Assembly: GCA_017511205.1 (NCBI GenBank)
Contig: JAFWLE010000002.1
Location: 62,001 to 126,000 of the forward strand
Source: Candidatus Saccharimonadota bacterium
GTDB taxonomy: Bacteria; Patescibacteriota; Saccharimonadia; Saccharimonadales; Saccharimonadaceae
DNA: 64,000 nucleotides
Direction: 5' to 3'
The translations under genes were made by a program, and so were the position numbers. This document shows, one piece after another, positions 40,388 to 48,583 of this stretch. The notes under the pieces are model-generated. The model had not been told where the DNA came from and did not search any database. It saw only the letters and a program-made list of their open reading frames with translations. Within the stretch, counting starts at the first letter, position 1, and every line of letters starts with the position of its first letter.

Positions 40388-43138
40388 ATGGTTAAGAAAA
40401 AATCTGAGGTGATTTTGCCATCGAAGCTTTTTAAAAAAGACCAGACCAAGAAATCACCTAAAAAAACTGCGAAGAAAAATATGAATCTTTATTCTAGCTT
40501 GAGTTATAAACATCACGTTAGAAAAGAAGCTGATGCTAGGCGTCATGCCGAAGATTTGGCTAAACTCCCAAAGGAGCCAGTTAAACGCTTTTTTGCACGT
40601 CTTCACCCGAAACGTGTTTTCAAGTGGTGGTTTTCCTGGCGTGGCCAAAAAGCCATTTTAAAGTTTTTTGCTGCTAGCTTCCTAATATTAGTTATCTTTA
40701 TCGGCGGGTTATTCCTTTATTATAAAAAGGATCTTGATGAGATTCGCCTTGACGAAATGTCAATCTCCGAAACAGTCAATACTTATTTAGACCGCAATGG
40801 TGAAATCTTATGGAAAGATACCGGTAATGAAGATTATCGTCTAGTAGTAGACGCCGAAGATATCTCCGATTATATGTACAAAGCTACCGTAGCAATTGAG
40901 GATAGAAACTTCTATAATCACGCCGGTGTAGATTTTGGTGCGCTTATTCGTGCGACGTTCTCTACCTTAGGCGGTCAAGGCGTGCAAGGTGGCTCCACTT
41001 TAACTCAACAGCTCATTAAACAAGTTTATTTCTCTGATGAAGCTGCTAGTGCTAACCGTGGTGGTCTAACACGTAAAATTAAGGAGCTTATTCTAGCGAT
41101 TGAGCTAGAAAAAATGTATAATAAGGATCAAATTCTCACCATGTACCTTAACCAGTCGCCTTATGGTGGCCGACGAAATGGCGTAGAATCTGCTGCTCAG
41201 ACTTACTTTGGTAAGACGGCTAAAGACTTGAACTTGGCTGAATCATCATTACTTGCAGCTATTCCAAATAACCCTGGCGTCTTGAATCCATATAATACCT
41301 ATGGCAATGAGATGTTGATCGAACGCCAGCACAAAGTTTTGGACGACATGGTTACCATGGGCTATATTTCGGAAGCAGAAGCCGAAGAAGCTAAGCAGGT
41401 TGATATCTTGGCCACTATTCAGCCAGAATCAAATCAATACGCTGATATGCTGGCGCCACATTTCGTACTCGAAGTGAAAAAACATCTTGAGGAAAAATAT
41501 GGTATCCAAACTATGCGTGCAGGCGGTTGGACCATTAAGACTACTCTCGATCAAAGAGCTCAAAAAATTGCCGAAGACGCTGTCAAAACCGGAACAACCC
41601 ATATGTATAAAAACCGTAGTGATAATTTAGCTTTGGTTTCAGTTGATGTAGAAACCTCACAAGTAATTGCTATGGTCGGCTCGATTGATTTCTTCAACGG
41701 TTCATACGGCGAGGTTAACGCTACGACTGACTCCTTGATTGAACCAGGCTCTTCCATCAAGCCTATCCTAGATTATTCACCGCTATTCATGCAACGTGAA
41801 GGCGTCAACTACGGACCAGGTTCAATCTTGAAGGATGAGAATATTAATCGTTTGTACTGTGCTGGTGCTACTAGCAAATGTGCGCTTACTAACGCTACTG
41901 GCTCGTTTTATGGTAACGTAACTATTCGTTTTTCACTTGGTCACTCTCTAAATATTGCGGCCGTAAAAGCGTTGTATATTAATGGTATCGATAATTCTCT
42001 TGAGATCGCGCATGAATTAGGCGACAAGTCTTATTGTGAAGGTCGTGATAATTATGGTCTGTCCATCGCTATCGGTTCTGGTTGTGGTGTTAGGATGGTT
42101 GAACATGCTAATGCCTATGCTACGTTAGCTCGCGGTGGTGCATATAGAGACATTGCTTATGTACTTGAAATGAAAAATTCTTCCGGTGAAGTTGTCGAAT
42201 CTTGGTCGGATCCGGAGCCAAAACAAATCGTAGATGAACAAGTGGCTTACATGATTTCTGATATTTTAGCTGACGGTAGTGCACGTTATGGTATTTATGC
42301 GCCCGGCGGTTCACAAAGTGCTGGTTATGTTATTCCAGGTGTTTGGACTGCTACTAAGACTGGTACTACCACCACTGCTAATCCAAACGAAACTAAGGAT
42401 TCTGTGATGGAAAGCTATTCTACCGCCGTTTCAACCTTCGTTTGGAACGGCAATCATGATGGCCGTGGCGTTTCTTCCAATACTCACGACATTGCACGCT
42501 ACACTATTGCGGAATATATGAGCCGGATTCATAAAGAAGTCTATGAACCAGATGGCCGTTGGCATTCTGGCGACAAACCAGTGAGACCAGAAGGCATCAA
42601 AAACCTCACTATCAATGGCAAAAACGATATTTGGCCGAGCTGGTTTAATGCCACCAAGAATTCTGGCGTAGTAAAAGAGAAACTCACCTTTAATCGTTAT
42701 AATCATCTATTGGCCTCAGATTGTACTCCAGAAAATTATAAGATTGAAGTTGAAGTAACTAAAACTGTTGATCCAATGACTGGTAACAGTGTTTATAGTG
42801 TGCCAGAGCCGTATAATCGTGACAAAAACGATACTTGTGATTATACTCCGCCACAGCTATCACTTTCTACTTCTGGATGTAAGATTTATGCCAGTATTAG
42901 TAAAGGTTCTTATGATTTGACTGGTGCAACTATCTATATCAATGGCGTAGAAAAAGGTGGTGTGTCACTAGGCGGCGGTCCAATCTATACGTTGACTGGT
43001 GATGAAACTTCAGCCCGACTCGACGTTTCAGATTCGGCAGGATTTATCGCTTCTGGCGAAATCAAACTTGAATCATCTAGCTGTAAACAATCAGATTCAT
43101 CTCCAGCCGTAGACGATAACAGCAAAAAGAATAATTAA
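40388..43138 (+). CDS. Class A penicillin-binding protein (PBP1A type)
   Basis: A 916-residue bifunctional peptidoglycan synthase. A basic cytosolic N-terminus (about 1-90) precedes one membrane anchor (AILKFFAASFLILVIFIGGLFLYY, about 92-116). The GT51 transglycosylase has AIEDRNFYNHAGVDFGALIRA, GGSTLTQQLIKQ and YLNQSPYGGRRNGVESAAQTYFGK. The transpeptidase has the active Ser in GSSIKP (about 455), SLN (about 521) and KTGT (about 656). The C-terminal ~150 residues include a Cys-containing beta-like domain (CTPENYKIEVEVTKTVDPMTGNSVYSVPEPY...). It overlaps the convergent PIN-TRAM gene by 4 bases. Confidence 0.94.
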   Translation: MVKKKSEVILPSKLFKKDQTKKSPKKTAKKNMNLYSSLSYKHHVRKEADARRHAEDLAKLPKEPVKRFFARLHPKRVFKWWFSWRGQKAILKFFAASFLILVIFIGGLFLYYKKDLDEIRLDEMSISETVNTYLDRNGEILWKDTGNEDYRLVVDAEDISDYMYKATVAIEDRNFYNHAGVDFGALIRATFSTLGGQGVQGGSTLTQQLIKQVYFSDEAASANRGGLTRKIKELILAIELEKMYNKDQILTMYLNQSPYGGRRNGVESAAQTYFGKTAKDLNLAESSLLAAIPNNPGVLNPYNTYGNEMLIERQHKVLDDMVTMGYISEAEAEEAKQVDILATIQPESNQYADMLAPHFVLEVKKHLEEKYGIQTMRAGGWTIKTTLDQRAQKIAEDAVKTGTTHMYKNRSDNLALVSVDVETSQVIAMVGSIDFFNGSYGEVNATTDSLIEPGSSIKPILDYSPLFMQREGVNYGPGSILKDENINRLYCAGATSKCALTNATGSFYGNVTIRFSLGHSLNIAAVKALYINGIDNSLEIAHELGDKSYCEGRDNYGLSIAIGSGCGVRMVEHANAYATLARGGAYRDIAYVLEMKNSSGEVVESWSDPEPKQIVDEQVAYMISDILADGSARYGIYAPGGSQSAGYVIPGVWTATKTGTTTTANPNETKDSVMESYSTAVSTFVWNGNHDGRGVSSNTHDIARYTIAEYMSRIHKEVYEPDGRWHSGDKPVRPEGIKNLTINGKNDIWPSWFNATKNSGVVKEKLTFNRYNHLLASDCTPENYKIEVEVTKTVDPMTGNSVYSVPEPYNRDKNDTCDYTPPQLSLSTSGCKIYASISKGSYDLTGATIYINGVEKGGVSLGGGPIYTLTGDETSARLDVSDSAGFIASGEIKLESSSCKQSDSSPAVDDNSKKNN

Positions 43139-43818
43139 CCACGTACAATTTTGGCAAAGATCATTTTACCAGCAGAAGTTTCATGAAATCTGACAAACTC
43201 TACGGTAATATCTTTGCCAATTTTGTTAGAAGCGCGGTCTACTACTACCATGGTCCCGTCCGGTAAATGCCCAATTCCTTGCCCACGATTAGAGCCTTTT
43301 TCAGCTATTCTTAGTTTAATTTTGGCGCCAGGCAAGTATTCTGTCCTCACCGCGAGAGCTAAATCATTAATATTTAGAATTTCGGTTTTTTCGGCTTCCG
43401 CCACTTTAATCAAATTATAATCTAAAGTTAGAATTGCGCCTTTATTTTCCTTGGCATATTTCAAAAGCTCTTCGTCAACTTTTTTATTCCCCTCGCCATC
43501 GTCTACGATTTCAGTATTCACTTCTATTACTCGTTCCAATTCTGCTACATTGTTTAAACCAGTCCGAGCTCGACTCCGTTTTTCATTATCTTTACCATCC
43601 GCTAGTAGCTGTAACTCCCTTAGCACGCTTTTTAGGACGATTAAATCACCGTCAATAAATCCTGTACGGGCAATATTGAGAATTCTCCCGTCGATTAAAA
43701 CCGAAGTATCAACGTAAATTTTTCGCGCTCCGCTCCGCATTGGCTTATATTTTTTAACCGTGATAAAAGTTGTTTCCGCTAAAATAGTTAAACATATGAT
43801 TAATATAAACAAATCCAT
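43135..43818 (-). CDS. PIN-TRAM domain membrane protein (YacL-like)
   Basis: A 227-residue protein. One N-terminal membrane segment (DLFILIICLTILAETTFITV) is followed by a PIN nuclease-fold domain (KIYVDTSVLIDGRILNIARTGFIDGDLIVLKSVLRELQLLAD ... GAILTLDYNLIKVAEAEKTEILNINDLALAV) with the expected acidic residues (DTS, E, LDYN), and a C-terminal TRAM domain (AEKGSNRGQGIGHLPDGTMVVVDRASNKIGKDITVEFVRFHETSAGKMIFAKIV). This layout is that of YacL, which in B. subtilis has four membrane segments rather than one. An RNase role is likely but unproven. Confidence 0.88.
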   Translation of the reverse strand: MDLFILIICLTILAETTFITVKKYKPMRSGARKIYVDTSVLIDGRILNIARTGFIDGDLIVLKSVLRELQLLADGKDNEKRSRARTGLNNVAELERVIEVNTEIVDDGEGNKKVDEELLKYAKENKGAILTLDYNLIKVAEAEKTEILNINDLALAVRTEYLPGAKIKLRIAEKGSNRGQGIGHLPDGTMVVVDRASNKIGKDITVEFVRFHETSAGKMIFAKIVRG

Positions 43819-43833
43819 AATATGGCTATTATA

Positions 43834-45006
43834 TCACACGATAAGGTCGGTGCCATATTCTACAGCGTGTATGTGATTTTGGGCTAGAGCCGATTCGTAT
43901 TTTGTCACAAGATCATCGCGTTTTAGTAACCTTGCTACATCAAGTGCTAAATCGTATCTTGATGCCGCGTTTCTTCTTAGCATTTCAAATGGTGTCGTAG
44001 TAGATCCCTCCTCACAGAAACCATGCACCCTTAGCCTTGACCTGCTAGTATAATTTTCTAAAATATTTTCTAGGGTCTCCGGATAACCATGAAAATTAGC
44101 AATGATCGGTTTTTCTTTAGTAAACAAGTTTTCAAACTCTGTTTTTGATAATTTTTTATCAACCGTTCCGATCCCACGATAAGTTAAAGCGTTTATCCCG
44201 ACGAAGCGTATTTTCAGTTCGGGCAAATCCTGCTTCAAAATTTTAATTGCTTCAATTGTTTCATGCGAGACTATATCACCAGCCGCCGTGAAAACCAAAT
44301 CTGGCTTTTCGTCTGAAATGAACTGAAAAATCGAAGCTCCGCCGTTGTCAAATTGGAATTTTGCGTGATGCGAATCGATATAGCGAGGCCGCTCGTTTTT
44401 ATCAAATGTTGTAAGATTTACAACATTTTCAGAGTTAATCATGAAATGGTAGGCTTCTTCTGCTGCTACATCGTCAATCGGGAAAATGCAATTTACTAGA
44501 CCTGATGGAATGCTGAGAAGTTGTGAAATTAAAGCCGGTGATTGGTGCGTGAAACCATTGTGGTCTTGTCGCCAGCAAACCGACGTAGAAAGTAAGTTTA
44601 CCGCAGGCGAAGGCTTTCTCCATTCCACTGCCAGAGATTGTTTAATAAATTTGATTTGTTGTAAAAGCTGCGACGTAATTATCGGCAAGAAAGCTTCGTA
44701 ACTGCCTAGCATCGCTCTTTCACCATTCATAAGATGTCCCGTCATTACACTGAATAGCACATTTTCAGACAACATTTCTACGATACGACCATCCGCCGCT
44801 TCTGGCAAATCCCATTCCTCTTGACGTAAAACTCCCCAGGCCCTTTTTTCTACGTCAAATATCTGGTCAAACTTATTAGAAGTGGTTTCATCTGGTGAAA
44901 AGAAATAAAAATGTGGATCTTTTTCGAGTTCTGCCGTCAAAAGTTCGCCAATTTTTTTGGCTGCAGAAAATATTTCTTCACCAGGATTATCGACGCGATC
45001 TATCAT
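43834..45006 (-). CDS. Phosphoketolase, C-terminal part (separate gene)
   Basis: A 390-residue polypeptide matching the C-terminal half of xylulose-5-phosphate/fructose-6-phosphate phosphoketolase: FSPDETTSNKFDQIF, VMTGHLMNGERAMLGSYEAFLPIITSQLLQQIKF, LLSTSVCWRQDHNGFTHQSPALISQLL, HAKFQFDNGGASIFQF and NALTYRGIGTVDK. The ATG overlaps the TGA of the N-terminal gene (ATGA) and has its own perfect SD (CAGGAGGTG), so this is a genuine two-gene arrangement rather than a decayed gene. The two chains should assemble into one TPP enzyme that splits sugar phosphates to acetyl phosphate. Confidence 0.85.
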   Translation of the reverse strand: MIDRVDNPGEEIFSAAKKIGELLTAELEKDPHFYFFSPDETTSNKFDQIFDVEKRAWGVLRQEEWDLPEAADGRIVEMLSENVLFSVMTGHLMNGERAMLGSYEAFLPIITSQLLQQIKFIKQSLAVEWRKPSPAVNLLSTSVCWRQDHNGFTHQSPALISQLLSIPSGLVNCIFPIDDVAAEEAYHFMINSENVVNLTTFDKNERPRYIDSHHAKFQFDNGGASIFQFISDEKPDLVFTAAGDIVSHETIEAIKILKQDLPELKIRFVGINALTYRGIGTVDKKLSKTEFENLFTKEKPIIANFHGYPETLENILENYTSRSRLRVHGFCEEGSTTTPFEMLRRNAASRYDLALDVARLLKRDDLVTKYESALAQNHIHAVEYGTDLIV

Positions 45007-45926
45007 TGAATCACCTCCTGGAACAATTTTTGCGGTGCATAACTTGTTAACCACTCAGCCAGAGCCTTTAATTCGCTTTCATCGGTTTTTGCATTTTTTA
45101 GTGGAATTTGATGCGATTCGTGATGGCTGTTAGGTCCACCTTTGCCTTTTTCAGTCTTCATAATGAAAAATGGCGAATTGCTTTCACTTTTCAAGACTTT
45201 CTGAAAAACGTCTATGTCGTCACCATTAAAGCTAAGCGGAGTAAAGCCAAAGCCCCTAATCATTTCATTTAATTCTCTTTCGGATTTCCTAGCATAAATT
45301 GAAGGTGCCGAGATTTTGTAACCGTTTAAGTGTAAAATTGGCAAAATTTTTCCGTTGTTTGAAGCATCAAATAAATCACGCAGATTCAATGAATCAAGCG
45401 CGGTGGCTGTTTCCAATTCTCCATCGCCAATCAAAACAGCAATTGTCTTTTCTGGATGCCCTAAAGCTAACCCATAAGCATTTGCTAGCGCATAGCCCAG
45501 TTCCCCACCTTCCGTGATGATTCCTGGAGTCATCGGACTAGCGTGACTTGGAAAACCATCTGGCCAAGAAAAAGTTTTGCAGAGATATTCTAAACCAGCT
45601 CGGTCTAGCGTTGCTTTTTCGTCAATTTTTTCAAGTTCCTTATCCAACCAAAGATTAGCATTTAAAGCTGGAAAACCATGCCCTGGTCCAAGTACAAACA
45701 AAAAGTTTTCATCTTCAGCATAGATACTTTTTAAATTAGCGTAAGCTAAGTTAATACCATGGCAAGTCCCCCAGTGACCAAGAAGTCTTGGCTTGACATC
45801 ATTAAATGAGAGCTCCCTGTCTAGCAGAAAATTATCCTGCAAAAAAAGCTGTGCCACACAAAGATAATCACAAAATCTGACACGTCTTTCGATTTTCTCA
45901 ATTTCTATAGTCCCCACCGCGCTCAT
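45003..45926 (-). CDS. Phosphoketolase, N-terminal part (separate gene)
   Basis: A 307-residue polypeptide matching the TPP pyrophosphate-binding half of phosphoketolase: RRVRFCDYLCVAQLFLQDN, RLLGHWGTCHGINLAYANL, FVLGPGHGFPALNANLWLD, SWPDGFPSHASPMTPGIITEGGELGYALANAYGLALG, VLIGDGELETATALDS and ILHLNGYKISAPSI. With its partner the total is about 697 residues, shorter than the usual single chain of roughly 790-830. The start at 45926 (MSAVGTIEIEKI) is fixed by homology and by a -10 (45933-45938) that predicts a leaderless mRNA. Confidence 0.85.
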   Translation of the reverse strand: MSAVGTIEIEKIERRVRFCDYLCVAQLFLQDNFLLDRELSFNDVKPRLLGHWGTCHGINLAYANLKSIYAEDENFLFVLGPGHGFPALNANLWLDKELEKIDEKATLDRAGLEYLCKTFSWPDGFPSHASPMTPGIITEGGELGYALANAYGLALGHPEKTIAVLIGDGELETATALDSLNLRDLFDASNNGKILPILHLNGYKISAPSIYARKSERELNEMIRGFGFTPLSFNGDDIDVFQKVLKSESNSPFFIMKTEKGKGGPNSHHESHQIPLKNAKTDESELKALAEWLTSYAPQKLFQEVIQ

Positions 45927-45932
45927 GTATAA

Positions 45933-45938
45933 ATTATA
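45933..45938 (-). promoter_or_regulatory. -10 of the phosphoketolase operon
   Basis: TATAAT with TTGTTT 17 bp upstream (45956-45961); the predicted start is the first base of the ATG. Confidence 0.55.
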
Positions 45939-45963
45939 CTGCAAGAATTTTTGAAAAACAAGC

Positions 45964-45991
45964 TTGACATCGTAAAACATAAGCGTATAAT
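45964..45991 (+). promoter_or_regulatory. Promoter of the large FISUMP surface gene
   Basis: TTGACA (45964-45969), 16-bp spacer, TATAAT (45986-45991). Its -35 overlaps the upstream edge of the divergent phosphoketolase promoter. Confidence 0.72.
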
Positions 45992-46012
45992 GAAAGAAAA
46001 AGGCATACACCA

Positions 46013-48346
46013 ATGAAGACAAAAATTCTAACACTAATCGTATCTATATTCATTGCAGCGTTATTTGGCTCTTCTGTTTCTGCTTCCTCTGGCACTCTTA
46101 TAGTTTCTATTCCAGATAACATTTCACTAAACATCCTCCCTACAGGTTCCGGTTCTTTTGCCTCTACTTCAGCCACAGTCAGTGTCAAGACTACTTATGC
46201 TGCAGGATATACTCTAGGTATTAAAGCAAGTAACAATAATAGTAATGCTCTAATTAATGATAACGATTCTTCTAAGACAATTCCATCCATCACTAGTAAC
46301 GTTTCTGAAGCTACTTTCTCATCGTCTAGCGCCTACAACAATAAATGGGGTTTTAAACCATCTAAACTAAACTCAGCCGCTAATTCTGATTATCTTCCAG
46401 CTCCTAGTTCAGATTCAGTCGTCACAGTGTTAGATCAAACCGCCACTTCAAATCCCTCTTCTTTCAACGACTACACTTTAACTATGGGAGTAAGGACAGA
46501 TAGTACTTTAACTCCAGGCTCTTATAGAAACGTATTTGTTTTAACAGCAGTAGCTAATCCTACACCATATGATATTAACTATTTAGAAAACACCACTGAT
46601 ACTGTTACTAATATGCCTAGTGACACATCTTCTTCTACTTATGATGCTTCCGTGAATATCTCTTCAACTGTTCCAGCAAGAGATGGCTACAACTTTAAAG
46701 GGTGGTGCACGGCACAAGTTGCTGATGATGCCACTTGTTCTGGTACCACTTATAATCCAAATGGTGGAGGCACAGATCTTACTTGGACGATTGATCAAAC
46801 TGCAGCTTCTAATTCTTTGACGCTTTATGCAATGTGGGAGAGCGACGTAATTATTATGCAAACTATGAGCGAGTCAGATTGCATTACGTCACAACCTACA
46901 TCTGTGGTAGATATTCGTGACAACGAAACATATTTAGTTCAGCGTCTTGCTGACGGAAATTGCTGGCTACTAGATAATTTAAGGCTTGATCCTACTGCTG
47001 TTTCTTTGACTGACCTTCAAGGCAATACTAATGCTTCAAACCAAACTCTTACTTACTTCAAGAATGGTGGTGGCTCTAGTCCATACACTAACGTAGGAGT
47101 TAATACTACTTGGGCTAGTACTTCTGATAATAAATATGATGAGCCAAAAGTAGTGACTACTTATAAAGACACTACTACTACAAGTTATGGTGCTGGTTCT
47201 AGCAAGATTGGTGTCTACTATAACTATTGCGCTGCTTCTGCTGGTTCATATTGTTATTCATCAGATAGTGGTACTGGAAATGCTACAGAAGACCTTTGTC
47301 CTGCTGGTTGGAGAATGCCTACTGGTGGGGCTAGTGGTGAATATCAGGCTCTATATACAGCCTATTCTTCTGATGTTACTAACTTTAAAAATGCTCTTTC
47401 TACTCCTCTGTCGGGCATCTTCGGCGGTGGCTCGGCGAACGGTCAGGGCACGTACGGCTTCTTCTGGTCTTCTACCAGGGGCGGTGACGACTTCATGTAT
47501 GGCCTCTACGTGACTTCTAGCACTGTCGACCCCACGAACGGCAGCAATCGCAACCTCGGAGACTCGGTGAGATGCGTGAAGAAAACCCCATATATGCAAG
47601 ATGTGACTGATATGGATCTAGAGGAGATGATTCCAGATCCTGGAGATACTGTCACTCTTGCTGACAAACGTGACAATACCAAATATTTAGTTGGTAGGCT
47701 TGCCGATGGAAATGTCTGGATGTTAGACAATCTAGCTTTAGATCCAACTTCTGTTTCGCTCGCTACTCTTCAAGGTAATACTAATGCGTCTAATCAAACT
47801 CTCACTTACTTAAAGAATGGTGGTGGCTCTAGCCCATATCCAGCTAATGGAGTTAATACTACTTGGGCTAGTTCATCTGACAATAAACACAATGAGCCAA
47901 AAGTAGTAACTACCTATAAAGACACTACTACTACAAGCTATGGTGCTGGTTCTGGCAAGATTGGTGTCTATTATAACTATTGTGCCGCATCGGCAGGATC
48001 ATATTGCTATGCATCAAGTAGCAGTACTGGAAATGCCACAGAAGACCTTTGCCCGGCTGGCTGGAGAATGCCTACTGGCGGTTCTAGTGGAGAATACGAG
48101 GCTCTATATACAGCCTATAATTCTGATGTTGCTGCCTTTGAGCAAGCTCTTTCTACTCCTCTGTCGGGCTACTTCGTCGGTGGCTCGGCGTACGGTCAGG
48201 GCACGTACTACGGCTACTTCTGGTCTTCTACTAGGCGCAATAACGGCAGTATGTATAACCTCTACGTGGATTCGAGCAGTGTCGACCCCGCGAGCAACAG
48301 CAGTCGCGTCTTCGGCGTCTCTATGAGATGCCTACTAGATTCCTAG
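46013..48346 (+). CDS. Surface protein with two FISUMP domains and diversified C-termini
   Basis: A 777-residue exported protein with signal peptide MKTKILTLIVSIFIAALFGSSVSAS. Residues about 25-190 are a Ser/Thr-rich beta region; about 200-280 an InlB-like repeat (GYNFKGWCTAQ ... LTLYAMW); then two FISUMP-type domains in tandem (about 285-525 and 530-777), each with DNxTYLVxRLADGNxWxLDNL and LCPAGWRMPTGG. Each domain ends in a GC-rich segment (FWSSTR...VRC/MRC) that differs strongly between copies while flanks are nearly identical. This is the pattern of a retroelement-diversified ligand-binding surface. No sorting motif is seen. It is probably an adhesin or host-recognition protein. Confidence 0.78.
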   Translation: MKTKILTLIVSIFIAALFGSSVSASSGTLIVSIPDNISLNILPTGSGSFASTSATVSVKTTYAAGYTLGIKASNNNSNALINDNDSSKTIPSITSNVSEATFSSSSAYNNKWGFKPSKLNSAANSDYLPAPSSDSVVTVLDQTATSNPSSFNDYTLTMGVRTDSTLTPGSYRNVFVLTAVANPTPYDINYLENTTDTVTNMPSDTSSSTYDASVNISSTVPARDGYNFKGWCTAQVADDATCSGTTYNPNGGGTDLTWTIDQTAASNSLTLYAMWESDVIIMQTMSESDCITSQPTSVVDIRDNETYLVQRLADGNCWLLDNLRLDPTAVSLTDLQGNTNASNQTLTYFKNGGGSSPYTNVGVNTTWASTSDNKYDEPKVVTTYKDTTTTSYGAGSSKIGVYYNYCAASAGSYCYSSDSGTGNATEDLCPAGWRMPTGGASGEYQALYTAYSSDVTNFKNALSTPLSGIFGGGSANGQGTYGFFWSSTRGGDDFMYGLYVTSSTVDPTNGSNRNLGDSVRCVKKTPYMQDVTDMDLEEMIPDPGDTVTLADKRDNTKYLVGRLADGNVWMLDNLALDPTSVSLATLQGNTNASNQTLTYLKNGGGSSPYPANGVNTTWASSSDNKHNEPKVVTTYKDTTTTSYGAGSGKIGVYYNYCAASAGSYCYASSSSTGNATEDLCPAGWRMPTGGSSGEYEALYTAYNSDVAAFEQALSTPLSGYFVGGSAYGQGTYYGYFWSSTRRNNGSMYNLYVDSSSVDPASNSSRVFGVSMRCLLDS
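47010..48110 (+). repeat. Duplicated FISUMP domain at DNA level
   Basis: The stretch from about 47010 (LQGNTNASNQTLTYFKNGGGSSPY...) recurs from about 47770 with high identity, including a long Tyr/Ser/Thr-rich run, showing a recent tandem duplication of the domain. Confidence 0.8.
47401..47578 (+). other. Candidate DGR variable region VR1
   Basis: A GC-rich 178-bp segment ending each FISUMP domain copy 1. Compared codon by codon with 48151-48331, most replacements alter only the first or second base and keep a final C or T (for example ATC/TAC, AAC/TAC, TTC/TAC, GAC/AAC, GGC/AAC, AAC/GTC), as expected when AAC codons of a template repeat are mutated at adenines. Confidence 0.65.
48151..48331 (+). 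other. Candidate DGR variable region VR2
   Basis: The matching segment at the end of domain copy 2, starting at the same CTCTGTCGGGC and ending at AGATGC, with one extra TAC codon relative to VR1. No reverse transcriptase or template repeat was found in the window. Confidence 0.65.
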
Positions 48347-48563
48347 TTTTGCCTTTTAAGTTCCTTGTCTGCCGTAAAAATTGGAAAGTTTAAGCGACTA
48401 CGTTCTATCAATAAGGTGTGTGCTTAAGTAGTCTCTAAGTTTCCTCGTTCTCCAATTCAGGAAAAAGCAGAAAAGTATAGAAAGATATATAATATATAGT
48501 GAATTTGATACGCCATATCTGGTGTATCGTATCTAGCATACTACGCTAGAACTAGCGTTTTTA
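48347..48563 (+). other. Structured 3' region and terminator of the surface gene
   Basis: A 237-bp gap to uvrB. From 48390 to 48462 nested arms (ATTGG..CCAAT, GGAAA..TTTCC, GACTAC..GTAGTC) can form a long interrupted hairpin. GATACGCCA/TGGTGTATC (about 48508-48529) is another. CGCTAG-AA-CTAGCG followed by TTTTT at 48544-48563 is a plausible terminator. It may be a long 3' UTR or an independent small RNA. Confidence 0.4.
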
Positions 48564-48583
48564 GAACAAAAACCGAACAAAAA

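Noticed and set aside
45003-45006. Frameshift or sequencing error splitting the phosphoketolase gene
   Set aside because: The junction has an ATGA overlap and a perfect SD, and the split lies between domains, so two real genes are more likely.
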